Positions 11,621 to 24,978 of a stretch of DNA of 64,000 bases are shown here, piece by piece (within the stretch, counting starts at the first letter, position 1; the number at the start of each line of letters is the position of its first letter). The notes under the pieces were generated by a model. The model did not search any database, had not been told where the DNA came from, and saw nothing but the letters and a program-made list of their open reading frames with translations. This stretch comes from Gnetum montanum. Taxonomy: Eukaryota > Streptophyta > Gnetopsida > Gnetales > Gnetaceae. Location: assembly GCA_015680685.1 (NCBI GenBank), contig MNCI01022125.1, positions 204,131 to 268,130 on the forward strand, given 5' to 3'. The position numbers and the translations under genes are program-made.

Positions 11621-13545
11621 GATGGCCATCCATGTTAACTATATAAGTGGCTTCTCAGTTTTTTGTCCTTTTTGTTTTTTACCATTTTTATTTTACACAT
11701 TTTTGTTTTGCAACTTTTTGTTTTACACATGCTTTATTTTACATGTTCTTGTTTTCATGTTATTAATGTTTAATAATTTTTGTTTTACAACATCATTAGT
11801 ACATTTTTTATTTCTTGAATATTTTACACTTTCTTTTATATTTTCTTTTATTCTGGTGTGATTTTGTAACTTTTTGTTAATAAGTGCTAGGTATATTGGT
11901 AATTCGTTGCTTGATGGTGGTATGTACTATGTTGTTATTTGATTGTTGGTGTTTGGATTCTAGCTTTGAATTTTGTTATGGATAATTAGGACATGATTTC
12001 TTTTTCATGCAACAAGCAATGAGTCCACAACATCCACCCATCCACAAACTCTATGGTTTTACTTATTCTAGAAATGTGCAGTCCCTTTTTCATTAACAAA
12101 ACTATAACGAATTTGTAACTTTGGTAGTTTCCAGAATTGGAATGGATTCAAAGGTTTGAATAGGGTGTGACTTCAAAGGGATTCGGTATTCTTTGTGCTT
12201 TTCTACTTACTTGGATGCATGTGTATTTTCATGGATTTCTTATCATTCCATGTCGACCAATAAAGGAAGCTGAATAAGTCTTTGCATGGTGTGGTTCTCA
12301 TAAAAAATGATGGGAATTCAAAGCACACTCCTTAGACAAAATAAACAGGTTACATGCACCGGTTATGGGACTATAAAGACATGTTACCCATGCCTGAAGG
12401 TTCCCTCTAACTAAGGCCCTTCCTCACTTCCTACTTCTTTTTTTCTTCTCTAATAAGGAATAGTGATTATTCTATGGAAGCACTCCTATGTCTTAAGGGG
12501 GTGAACTGGTCTTAGAATGATGATGCAAAGTCACTAAATGTGGTTGGTTTTGGTCTAGACTAAGGATAGATCTTATCAAGTTATTTAACCAATTCACAAG
12601 GGACTTAATGTAACCTTAATTAAGAACTCCATTTCACTCTCTCTCATCCATTTATGCTTTCCATGTTTCACCTCACTGTCAGTTTCACTTTCTTGTTTGA
12701 TGTCTTGGTTTGATGTGTTGAAATTCTTAGGTATTTTTTTCAGGTTTTTGTACTTAACCTTCCATAACCATCAATCATCCACTGGGCCCACAAACTCCTC
12801 AATTTGAAGTTATGCAAGGGCAATAAAAGGCTTGTGCCTGCTTTGGGGAGGACCCACTTGCATATCTTTTGGTTGGATTAGTTAAGTTCTTTATCCTTAG
12901 ACACTCTTACAATCAAATCCTTTTGTTTACCTCATCAATGACATCCAATTATGCACATCTGCACAACCTTTTTCAATGAACTTTCCTTTTTATTATTGTA
13001 AATACTTACTCCCTCTTCAAATATTTCCTTATGTAGAACTTTTTCAAATTTAATGGATTGCTTATCTATTTTACCCTATTTATCAGTCTTCCCGCTAACA
13101 CTCCTAAGGAATCAATCTACCATAATCACAGCCTAGCCAAGTGTAACCATCGATGAGACAAGGTACTTACCAACTATGTGTTACACATTGCATACTAATC
13201 CATGATTTTTTTATGACTGTCATGGGAAGCATGGACTGGAAGTGGACTATCTTCACTAAGGATGATGTGGCAGTACCACACAACGAGGATCGTTCATGAT
13301 CATTGGATCTTCTCTCTTGCTCTCCAACTGCCAAGGGGGATGGATGTTAGTTTTATCTAAGGTGTTCACTTCTCTTATAATGAACACCCAATTTTCTCAA
13401 AGATTGTAAGTCCATATACTTGGGCACTCAAAGTCTATAGTTCCATCTAAGTCAGTTTGTATGTCGGTCAATAATTCCATACCTTCCCAATATTTTGTAA
13501 GGAACCTATTCCTCCTCTTCTTCACTTGAGGATGAGTTTTCATTT
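11621..13545 (+). other. Non-coding 3' internal region of element A
   Basis: No open frame with a recognisable product. It opens with a T-rich stretch built on ttttgttttacac (11655-11850), which recurs at the same place in D (45455-45560). A block at 12811-12864 is conserved in elements C and D. The last 110 bp hold the superfamily's conserved pre-LTR sequence (tcaataattccatacc, ttttgtaaggaac). Confidence 0.7.
12811..12864 (+). other. Conserved non-coding block of the Ty3/gypsy superfamily
   Basis: Core CTGCTTTGGGGAGGACCCAC, with near-identical copies at 37211-37261 (element C) and about 46541-46593 (element D). In A and C the block is bounded by ATGCAAG/CTTGCAT, which could pair as a stem. 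Confidence 0.65.
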
Positions 13546-13557
13546 AGTCGTGGGGTA
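13546..13557 (+). promoter_or_regulatory. Polypurine tract of element A
   Basis: tagtcgtggggta immediately precedes the 3' LTR. The superfamily form in C, D and element 1 is agtcatgggggta. Confidence 0.75.
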
Positions 13558-14426
13558 TGATGAGTCATCATTTGATCGGCTCCAATATCGAACCTCAACA
13601 TTGGATACTCGATGTCGAAGCCCGAGACGTGATGTCGAATATCCAATATCGTGGGATATATGTCAGCCTATAAATATAGCACATAGGCTCACAATTGAAG
13701 TTAGTTTTTAGTAAAGTTTTTCATAGTTTTTGTCATAGATAGCAAAGCTCTTGTGGTTTTTTTTCTCCAAAGTTAGAATATTTTCTAAGTGCCCGTAGTA
13801 GGAGTCTGAGTGTGTATGAATCTTTATTTTGAACACTAATGTACCTCAGCATAGTAGTTTGATGAAAATAAAAATGAACCCTTTTGTTCATCCTTGCAAC
13901 ATTGAGAATAGATTAATGTTTCCTTGATGTATTTAATATTCATGCACTTTACTTTAATGGTATTTAATTAAGTAGTTAATTTCTAGTTGTTAATGAACAC
14001 GAGTATGACCACCTTGAACATACGTGTAGCACTTGGTAACCCATAAACACTTAATGTTTGGTAGCCTAGTAGCGCTATACGTGTTCAGGATGTGTTTAGA
14101 GAGTGGGAATGGGTACTTGTGTTAGGCTAGCTAGGTAGTAGATGAATTAGATTTTAAATTACACTAGCTTTCATTTTTTTTTGTAGGCGATTAAATTTAT
14201 AAAACATAAAAATGATAAAAATCATGTGCCTCAATTACACTTAAACCATATCCTTAAGCTTCACAAGTGTAGTTGGAAAGACAACAACGAATGTTCTCAA
14301 CACCCATTTCATTTCTTATAGAATTAGTGCACTAGAGAACTATAGGTCCACAAAATTTGATCGAATCACATGTGAACGCCTTCATAATTCATATGGTTGG
14401 GCGTAGAGGTACCTTGCTACTCATCA
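13558..14426 (+). repeat. 3' LTR of element A
   Basis: 869 bp, aligned end to end with the 5' LTR. The U3 inverted repeat is present but more decayed (aatatcgaacc...gaatatccaatatcg). It is followed by acttc, the right target duplication. Confidence 0.9.
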
Positions 14427-14685
14427 ACTTCCTATAGTAAAAGTAAATCTATTTACAAAATCTTTTGTCTTTTGTAGTTTCTTTATTACCATTTGATTAT
14501 TATTATCTTTGACATTATCTTAATTATCCATCTGTTCAGCGTCATATTGTTTTTTTCTATCCTCAACTTCAACACATTTTTTCTTTTCTTTAACATCATT
14601 TTTGTTGAGCAAAAAAATACAAAAATTAAATAAATGTCTTTCATGATGATAAAAATTACATGAATTAGGAAGATTGGAGAATTGG
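14427..14685. other. Spacer, nothing recognised
   Basis: T- and A-rich sequence between element A and the next solo LTR. Short low-complexity frames on the minus strand are not supported as genes. Confidence 0.5.
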
Positions 14686-15636
14686 TGATGACTGGCAAGA
14701 ACCCCTACCCCCAACCATACGAATCACAAGTGTTCACGCATGATTCAGTTGAATTTCATAGATGGGACTAGTTGTGGCATCTAGATTGTTAAGCATTGAT
14801 TGTAGGATGCTATCTTCCCACTCGGACTAGTGGTAGCTTTGTCACATATGGCTTGGTCCAAAGTGAGGCATATGATAATTGACGTTGTTGCGACCTTAAA
14901 CTAATCTTAACAATAATAGAGACATTAAGTATTTAATCTAACTAACAACAAGAAGGTAAATCTAAACTAGCCTAGAGCAATGAGCATCTAGTCCTGGCTT
15001 ATTGTACATGCCTTGGGTTCATGTAACCATTACTGGGTTACCAAGCATTATGCTACTAGGTGAACTAAGCAATAACACTACTGGGATTACCAAACGATTA
15101 CACTTAAATGCTCAAAACCACTCATACTCATTCCGCTTTACTAATGAACAAGTAAAGTAAAGTACTTGGAAATGTAAATGATTAAACTAAGAGAACAATA
15201 AAAACTATGCTAAGTAAAACAGTAAAAACTAAGTGGATGTTGCAATGAAAAAAAGTAATCTCGATCTTTATTTCTAGACATGAACTGTGCCGAAGCACAT
15301 TTCACTCAAATAAAGATTCCGTACAACTGCTCAACACCACACTATTGGCATTCACTATATCACTAAAACTATAAACGAAACTACAAGAATCTACCTAAGG
15401 GTGGAATGAAAAGTTCTTTGGATCATGCACCTAAGTGCTATATTTATCACGCATCCCACGATATCATTTATACGATAATGTATCATGAGATACAATATCA
15501 AATCTACAACATCGTAGATACGATATCATAACTACGATATCATTGGTGAACAAAAAATTAACTTTTTCACAAATAGATGCATCAACGCATTTGCCTCGAC
15601 ATGACTACGTCGATGCAGCCAACCAATGCTTCATCA
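14686..15636 (-). mobile_element. Solo LTR, reverse orientation
   Basis: Starts tgatgactggcaagaaccc and ends cttcatca; about 951 bp. Flanks are attgg and aatgg, a 5-bp duplication with one mismatch. No internal element sequence follows on either side. The U3 end (15440-15600) carries repeated CGATATCA-type motifs plus a cgcatttgc/gatgcagcc segment resembling element C. Confidence 0.82.
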
Positions 15637-16044
15637 AATGGTATTAAAGAAGTTGAAAGTAATTTAGAATCCCTTATAGGAGAATTCTAGAGAGATCAAA
15701 TCTGTTGGAGAAAAGTCAAAAAGAAAGAAATCAAATTTATTGGAAAGAAATCAAATCTAAAGGAGAAACATCAGATTTGAAGGAGAAACATCTTAATATA
15801 ATAGTGTTAGATCAATATACTCATAATCAAAGCCACCGTTATCTCCAAATGTCATAGCTTTTACAAAACAGACATGAGTTTTCTTGCAGCATTCATCATA
15901 CTCTTTTATAATTGTATAATAACTCTTTTAAGAGGTTTATTATTTTCCATATTAAAGATTTCATCAAATGTGCTTCAAGTGTGGCTTAAATTGGTAACCT
16001 CTTATCTAACATGATAATGAGCTAACCACTAAAGCCTATTAATG
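15637..16044. other. Spacer with short imperfect repeats
   Basis: 15670-15790 repeats variants of aaatcaaatctaaaggagaa. No gene was recognised. Confidence 0.45.
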
Positions 16045-16059
16045 ACAATAATATCATAA

Positions 16060-16208
16060 TGATGATGAGGTGTTAGCGTAGTGGTATAGGTCTTGGCCTA
16101 TTTACCCTAGGTTACAAGTTCAATTCTATTACATAGTACTAAGTGATAAACTTCTATAAATCTCGGGGTTTTCCTATGTTTCCCTTATTTTGGGTTCTAA
16201 CACCCCCA
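16060..16208 (+). mobile_element. tRNA-derived SINE with perfect 15-bp target duplication
   Basis: A-box-like TAGCGTAGTGGTA at 16074-16086 and B-box GTTCAATTC at 16118-16126, spaced as in a tRNA gene. The 149-bp unit is bracketed by identical 15-bp copies of ACAATAATATCATAA (16045-16059 and 16209-16223), the mark of target-primed integration. The tail is not a plain poly(A) but ends gggttctaacacccc. It would be transcribed by RNA polymerase III and mobilised by a LINE (family knowledge). Confidence 0.85.
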
Positions 16209-16386
16209 ACAATAATATCATAACTAAAACTTTGAAGAAAACTATAATGTGAAGCAATCTTTGTTGCAGAATGTTGCTTAACAACGCTATCAAAAAAAGT
16301 GAAAACAATTTATGGAATTGTTTTAATTGTTAGGCACACTTATGGATTCATATGAGCACTAAGACAACCCCTTACTAATTCAAGGC

Positions 16387-16490
16387 ATGTGACTATTGGT
16401 TAAACTATGTAGTTTACTTTCTACTCGTCATAGGTTTGATTCCAATAAGGCATTGCTAAGATACAAAAGCATTATGCCAAAAAAACATTT
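16387..16490 (+). mobile_element. SINE-like copy, second family
   Basis: tRNA-like head: ttggttaaactatg as a decayed A box and ATAGGTTTGATTCCAA as B box (16431-16446), followed by gctaagatac and an A-rich end. It resembles 32165-32275 (ATAGGTTCAATTCCAA then gttgagatac). No target duplication was identified. Confidence 0.5.
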
Positions 16491-16559
16491 AAAAAATTCT
16501 TACAATCTCAACATAATTAAACAAAAGTTTAGTTTTAGAAAAAAGCTTATCATTTTCTT

Positions 16560-16625
16560 CTTATAGGTCATGGGTTTGATTCCAATAGGTTGAGATACAC
16601 AAGCATCATGCAAAAGGAAAAAAAG
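16560..16625 (+). mobile_element. SINE-like fragment, second family
   Basis: tcatgggtttgattccaat then ggttgagatacacaagcat and an A-rich tail. This is the B-box half of the copy at 16387, 5' truncated. Confidence 0.45.
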
Positions 16626-17600
16626 AAAAGTTAAAACTAATTTAATTAGAAATAAAGTATTTAATTTTCGAGAAAAAAAAACATCTTCATTATAATTAAG
16701 TTCTTAAGAGTGGAAACTTTGACTACATAAAAGGGTCATCAATTGGAGGCTCACTTCTCATTCTACCAAATTTCTAGGCTTCAACTAAGAAGATCTTACT
16801 ACATGAGAAATGATTACCTTACCATTACTCTAAATAATGGCTTTTTGTTTTTTTAAAAAAAAATTTGACAAATAGATATTAGGGCTAGTAGCATAACCCT
16901 TACCTAAAGAGTAAGGTAGATGTGACCAACCAAACAAGAATGTCTCACCATAAAGCCTACCACATCCATAAGAGAAGAGATAAAGGTCTTGACCACTGTT
17001 ATAAAATAATGACTTTTTAGAACAAAAACTTTCACTACATGTACTTTTAAAACGTATAATTAACATGATATGTGCTTAAAATGTAGATAATAGGGTCTCG
17101 ACCCTATTACATCACTATGCTCTCATGGCAATAATTTGAAAAATCGTCAAAATAAAGTGGGATCTCATCGTTGCAAAAGTTGTTTCCGCTACAACTTTCA
17201 CCGGGTTGGTTTGAACCTTTCCTTTATTTCCCAAAGAAAAATATGAGAAAGTAATATACTTTCAGTATGTCCGATACGTTTCTTGATAAAAGGATATCCA
17301 ACGGGACACGCTAAACATGCAAACGCAGCCGAAAGGCAACCAAATGCCAATCTTAGGAGGCCACTCAAAATTTCACAATTGTCGGTTTATGCCTACGCGG
17401 ATTGCTCAAGACTTGTAATAGGAGATAAAATTACTAAAAATATCGTCAGATTATGTGTACGAGCCTTAATTGCCAGTTGACCACGATTTTTTTTAATAGT
17501 ACGTGTTGATAACTTGAGCGTCTGGCAATTTCAGTCACCAAGAAAACGTTTGTTGGAAAACTCAATCCTCTTCATGTTCGCTTAATTTATAGGACGCGCT
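16626..17600. other. Upstream region of the polyubiquitin gene
   Basis: No coding sequence is recognised. 17088-17109 is a perfect hairpin with 10-bp arms (TAATAGGGTC / GACCCTATTA) and a 2-base loop. From about 17110 the sequence is less AT-rich and looks single-copy within this window. Confidence 0.5.
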
Positions 17601-17667
17601 GGGTGATTAGATGCCATACGTAATGTTGATAAGACTGGTTTTGGAAATAATTGATGATAAAAATAAG

Positions 17668-17680
17668 TTCCGGAAGTTTC
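17668..17680 (+). promoter_or_regulatory. Heat-shock element upstream of polyubiquitin
   Basis: TTCCGGAAGTTTC is a perfect three-unit TTCnnGAAnnTTC site, about 31 bp upstream of the TATA box, with a fourth imperfect unit (gagat). Polyubiquitin genes are commonly heat inducible, so a heat-shock-factor site at this distance is plausible. Binding is inferred. Confidence 0.65.
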
Positions 17681-17710
17681 GAGATGGGCAGATCTTGACC
17701 GACCCTGTGC

Positions 17711-17718
17711 TATATAAA
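17711..17718 (+). promoter_or_regulatory. TATA box of polyubiquitin gene
   Basis: TATATAAA. Transcription would start near 17740-17750, giving a short non-coding first exon that ends at 17814. Confidence 0.75.
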
Positions 17719-17814
17719 CGCTGCACCTCATATGCGTTCGTTTATCGTAGTATTGGCTCTGCTCGCGTTATTGCTGGATTGTTCGAGTGCTAGTTTTTAA
17801 AGCGACGTTTCCAG

Positions 17815-20127
<2,313 letters not shown>

Positions 20128-20420
20128 ACAATATGTTGGTTTCACACAACTTCTTTTCTAGGAGACTGGCTTGAATAAATGTTTTTAGTTTTAACTGTGT
20201 TTAGTTGTTTAGTTGCTCATGAACTAATATTGTCCGTGAGACATGAATGTCTTCAATTTACTGTGTTCTGCTAGCGAGGATGTATTTGTGGTTTGAAATA
20301 CTTCTGATCTTTCGCTGGTTTAATCGAATAATCTACTGTGATTTCTCTGTAATTGTTAGCTGTTATTTTACAAATGAGTTGCTCTTATTTTATAAATGAA
20401 AAGATGTCAGACGTGTCTTT
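20128..20420 (+). terminator. 3' UTR and polyadenylation region of polyubiquitin
   Basis: AATAAA at 20174-20179, about 47 bases after the stop, is the best near signal. T/G-rich sequence follows. Alternative downstream sites are possible. Confidence 0.6.
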
Positions 20421-21334
20421 TTTCTTCCAAATAATGTTTTACTCAAATTGTTAAGAGTAACTAATATTTTGATAAGGGTTCGTTTTTGAGTGGTAATGAC
20501 ATGTTTAAATTATTTTGTCAGAGTTTTCTCAAAATCAGTTGACAAGTTTGGACGCATCAAAATGGTCAAAACATGGGGAAAAGATCTGTTGGCAGCATAC
20601 TATATATTTTAGAGTGATTGCTATTGAAAACATGTTATTTAGACAACAATGCTGGGGTCTTTAGGAATTGCATAGAACACACAAACAACATACGGTCTGC
20701 AGAATCGAAGGTTCTCAGTGGGATGCACTTGCAAGTTGAAAGCCTGATTAGGGGAATGCACTTGTAAGTTGGAATATCAAATATTGATTATAGGTGTACG
20801 AGAAAGTTTAGGGCAAGAACCATCCCCCTTTCGACTTCTGTTTTTATTCAAGCCTAGGATCAACAGATTTGGTTACCTATAGTGGAACTATTTAAAAGAT
20901 GGTTAGTGACTCCAGACGTTACTCACAGGCAATCTTTCATAGGGAATACGACAGGAAATCTATCATTTTGAGACTTCAAATCAAAGTACTAAAGAAATGC
21001 CTCCAGAGAGAGCATCAAATCCAAGAATCAGTAGTTCAGAAACTAAAAATGATATGAATATTTTTTTTCCCAAAAAGGGAAATTAATATACATTTGAATA
21101 ATAAATATCTTTTATGAATAAAACTTTTTGTTGCAAAAATTTAAATTAATATCTTTTACTAATAAATATCATTTCTAGTTCTTATTGATCAGGATAGTTA
21201 AATATATTAAGATTGAAAAAAAATTGAAAATACTTGAATACTAGCTACAACAGAAGATGAAAGGAGGGTTAGTGAAAGGAGGGTTAGTGTTAGGTTGGTA
21301 GTTAACTTTGCAAATCTTATGGTTGAGTTCTTTT
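20421..21334. other. Intergenic spacer, no gene seen
   Basis: AT-rich. A small duplicated phrase (ggatgcacttgcaagttg / gaatgcacttgtaagttg) occurs at about 20720-20775. No domain or RNA gene was recognised. Confidence 0.5.
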
Positions 21335-21500
21335 TTAGATACATTTAGATGTGAAGACATGGGTAAAAAAACAATTAGAGATGATTTGAAGAAATAAAAA
21401 AAATAAATAAAGATTTAGCTCTTCACACAGAAAATGGTGAAAAAGAGCACATGTAGCCAACCCCATTTTGTTGTGACAAAGTTGCAATGATGATGATGAT
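21335..21500 (+). mobile_element. 5'-truncated RTE LINE 3' end
   Basis: Matches the tail of the LINE at 2284-4155 (gatgatttgaaga, gatttagctctt, aaaaagagcacatgtagcc, ttttgttgtgacaa) and ends in a (GAT)n tail at 21487-21500. RTE elements end in short simple repeats rather than poly(A). Too short to code. Confidence 0.75.
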
Positions 21501-21677
21501 TAGCAAAATCTTTGGCAAGCTAGAAACTAGTGCCTATTAGAGATGTCTAGTGCTTGTGGTAATTGTAGTAACCAACTCTATGGTACCTAGCAAAATCTTT
21601 GGCAAGCTAGAAACAACTAGTGCCTATTAGAGATGTCTAGTGCTTGCGGTAATTGTAGTAACCAACTCTATGGTACC
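21501..21677. repeat. Direct tandem duplication, two units of about 88 bp
   Basis: tagcaaaatctttggcaagc...tggtacc occurs at 21501-21587 and 21588-21677. The copies differ by a 3-base insertion and one substitution, so the duplication is fairly recent. It starts exactly at the end of the RTE tail. Confidence 0.9.
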
Positions 21678-21719
21678 TAGAATTAGTAGATGTAGTAATC
21701 AAATAAATAAACATAAAAA

Positions 21720-21920
21720 GTGAGGGTGTGGTAACAAGAAACTACTTACAAGAGGCAATCATAAAAAAATGAAACTACTTACAAAAGGCAATCATAAAAA
21801 AATGAAACTACCTACAAAAGGCTATCATAAAAAAGTGAACTAAAAAAAATGACACACGAATGTGATGTGATGGTGTAGTAACAAGAAAATACATACAAAA
21901 GGCAATAATAAAAAAGTGAA
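21720..21920. repeat. Minisatellite with 33-bp unit
   Basis: gaaactacttacaaaaggca plus atcataaaaaaat repeats at 21738, 21771 and 21804, with a diverged fourth unit at 21885 after an interruption. The flanking phrase gtgtggtaacaa / gtgtagtaacaa is repeated too, so a larger duplication is likely. Confidence 0.85.
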
Positions 21921-23015
21921 CTTAAAATAATGAGACATGGACATTGGTTGCTCTATGGTAACCCAATAGGTGAGGTGAAACAAGGACCTTGGTTGCTTTA
22001 CGATAATGAAGTAGGCCTACAGTTGACATTAGGATCCTCTAAAGGGGCAAGCAAACATTTAAAAGGGGGGCAAAATGGCCCAAGTAAGGTCAAGCATTGG
22101 GTTGTAAAAAATGGGTAAATTGTAGTTGCTGGATAGTAAAGGCTTAATAATACCCAAATGGTGAAAGGTCCTCTTTGGCACTACCTAACATCGAGTAGCC
22201 TTTACCACACTACTGAAATTGGTTACATCTTTGATTGCAAACATATTCTTGTGTGGGACTTGCAAAAAACAAATAATGTCTACAAGGATGCATCTTTCTT
22301 AGAGCTCAAAGATGCAAGGGCTTGAGGACTTCAGCAATAGAGGTTATTATTAGTTATTACAAAGCCCTTATCTTTTTCTCATGAATTTGATCTTTAGTTG
22401 TACTTTGATATTTCATACTGTCCATAGTGGTTCTACTTTTAATTTGACTTGAGGAAAACAAAAATATATCATTATTGGTTTAGGAGATATAGAAAATGCA
22501 CCAACATTCAAATGTTAGCTAATTTGTGATGTTGCAAAGTTGGCATTGATTAAACAAGTAGAGTTGACAATGAACAAATGTCAAGATTTAGGCAAGTTGT
22601 AACAAGTAACTACTAGAACCTATTTAATTTTATTTTCTATCAAAGAAAGTATCTTCTTTTTGCTCAAACACTTCTACCCCAACAAAATATTATTAACTAA
22701 TACCAAGAGGATTGAAAATATTTCTAATAATGTTCCCAAGGTGGTTAATGTTGCAAAGTTGGACATTGATTAAACAAGTGCTATTCATGGTGATAATAAT
22801 GGCAATTGTAATAAATAATCTGTTAAACATACCATTAAAGAATTGAACATATCTATCTCATCATTAACTACAACCAAAAGAATTGAAAATAGTTTTACCT
22901 CTAATAATGTTCCAAAGGATATTGACTTTTACTTTTTAAAAATCAAGTAAAATTTAGAAATTTAGGAAAACAAGGAGAAAACAAGTCTTCTAAATCATGA
23001 CCATTAAAATTATGA
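21921..23015. other. Intergenic spacer, no gene seen
   Basis: A phrase of about 35 bp (gttgcaaagttggcattgat and continuation) occurs near 22530 and again near 22750 as a dispersed duplication. Nothing else was recognised. Confidence 0.45.
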
Positions 23016-23020
23016 GTCCA

Positions 23021-24024
23021 TGATGAGACGCGACATGCACAGTGCCGCGATATTGTGGTCCGCCGCCATATCTATAAATAAGAGGCGGCACTCCCCTTAT
23101 TTCCCAATCCTGGCTAGAAGTAGCGAAGCTCTGGCAGATTGATCACTCCAGAGTTAGAATTTTTCCCATGTGCCCGCAGTAGGAGTCCTAGAGTGAACGG
23201 CTCTTTATTCAAGCAGCTTGTAACCTAAACCCAAGTTGTGTACGGAAATAAAGACGAACTTGATTGGATAAACCTTGCAGCACGTGGTTTTGTTTATTGT
23301 TATTTATTTACTGCCTTCCTAGTGCGTACAAGTACGACTTGATTACGAGCATCTACGGATGTGTACGACTAATCAAGGAATCGGCTGCTTGTCGCAACGC
23401 GTGAGTACGACTTAACTACGAGCATTGGCTGCTTGGTAACCCAGTAGCGTATTCCAGGATTTGCGCTTGGGAATCCCAGTAGTAGTCCAATGTGTACGGC
23501 TAGTTAAGGAATCGGCTACTCATCGCTAGGCTAGAATGTGTGATAAGTACAACTTAGTTACGAGCACCCACGGGTGTGTACGGCTAGCTAAGGAATCAGC
23601 TACTTATCACACTTAAGCTAAATAGGTGCCTCAGTACGACCACTTCGAGCACTTGCGTTACGTGTGGTGATCCCAGTAACGATTAGTGTTTGGTAAGCCA
23701 CAGTTGCATAGTTCAGGGTGTGTCCGGTAAGTGGGAACGGATGCTGACGCTAGTTAATTTAGACTTAGGACATTAGTTAGAGTTAGTTAGTTTCTCAACC
23801 TCTCATAGCATAGGCGATAAACTGAAAAATACCAAAAAATCACATACCTCAGACTTGCTTAACCATACACCGTGACACATACAAGCAAGCCTGGGAAGAC
23901 AACGAACGATTAACCCCAAGTGTTTCTTGTGGCGTTAAGGCATTTAGTCTGCGGAGTTCGACCGGATCGCGCGTACACGCTTGTATTCGTATGGTTGAGT
24001 GTAGGGGTACCTCGCCACTCATCA
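23021..24024 (+). mobile_element. Solo LTR with perfect target duplication
   Basis: 1004 bp, TGATGAG...CTCATCA, flanked by GTCCA on both sides (23016-23020 and 24025-24029). TATA-like ctataaataagagg near 23076 and aataaag near 23250. It is longer than its sisters because the segment gagtacgactt...ggctacttatc is repeated within it (about 23330-23620). The perfect duplication suggests a younger insertion. Confidence 0.92.
23330..23625. repeat. Internal tandem repeats of the solo LTR
   Basis: Three to four diverged repeats of about 80-100 bp built around tacgacttgattacgagca, then a tgtacggctagttaaggaat-type phrase. They account for much of this LTR's extra length. Confidence 0.65.
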
Positions 24025-24095
24025 GTCCATTTGCACATTATAAGAACTATAGGTAGGTGAATAAAGAGCCCATGGACAAGAATATAGAGTCACAT

Positions 24096-24978
24096 TGTGG
24101 AACTTTTGGTGTATCAAAACATTAAGTAAAATGGAGTCAAATGTTGTTTGTATGGTCGTGTGGTCGTGTGGTTGTGTTTGTAGGACCAAGATGAAATTAC
24201 AAGGAACGAATTGGTTTAGACAAAAGGAGAGCTCAAAAGAAAAGGTCATCCACAAGGTCTTAAGCAAACATGCAAGAATTCAAAGAATGTGGACAAGGAC
24301 CAAATAACTCACGAGCAGAGTTGTCATCATTGAAGCATGCAAAAGTGCAAGGTTATGAACAAGGAACAAAGAATTCATCATGTAAAGGAAGGTGAAGAAA
24401 GACATTTCTAAAAAATAGTAGACATCTTGGCAGAATTGAAGGATGCACAAGCAAAGATGTCTCCAAGAAACAACAGATGTTGTTCATTAGACAAAGATGT
24501 CTTCCTAGAATAAAGACTAGTTTTAGAAAGATGTCTTTCCCTAGACAAAGATGTCTTCACAAAATGAAGGCTAGTTACACAAAGACGTCTTTCACCAGAA
24601 GAAGACGCCTTCCCAGAATGGAGGCCAGATCTAAAACGATGTCTCAGACATGAAGAAGATGTCTTCCATGACTATTAACTAGCCTTTGCATGAGTTCTAA
24701 AATGGATTTGGAAACATAGTGGCTATAAGAAGACGTCATTCTCATTGGGAAATGTGCAAGCCTTTGTACAATCATTGTGTAATCATTGTTGCTCCTCATT
24801 ATATTATCTTTTGTCTATTGTAATGTGTGATGTACCTCAAAGTACAAGGATCACCAAACCAAGTTGCATTCATCCTTTGTAATTGTTTTTCTCCCTGGTT
24901 GCCTTGCACTGTTGATGTGCTTCTTGCTGGAAGGCATCTTGATTGAGCTTGTTAGGATCCTACGGGAATGAGTGTTGG
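24096..24978 (+). repeat. 5' LTR of forward copia element, 3' truncated
   Basis: Aligns with 30197-31070 up to agtgttgg, then switches abruptly to inverted gag sequence at about 24979. The region 24400-24735 carries about ten copies of an AAGAYRTCTT palindrome. Confidence 0.85.

Larger units (their letters stand above)
4374..14426 (+). mobile_element. Complete, decayed Athila-like Ty3/gypsy retrotransposon (element A)
   Basis: About 10.05 kb. LTRs at 4374-5248 and 13558-14426 are flanked by atttc and acttc (5-bp duplication, one mismatch). Domain order is gag, protease, reverse transcriptase, RNase H, integrase, which is Ty3/gypsy order. The primer site resembles the 3' end of plant tRNA-Asp and the non-coding 3' internal region is about 1.9 kb; both suggest an Athila-like lineage (inference). 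No env-like frame is recognisable. All coding parts carry stops and frameshifts. Confidence 0.92.

Noticed and set aside
11526-11861. Membrane protein after integrase in element A (env-like)
   Set aside because: The hydrophobic stretch comes from the T-rich ttttgttttacac repeats, which also occur in D without a conserved frame.
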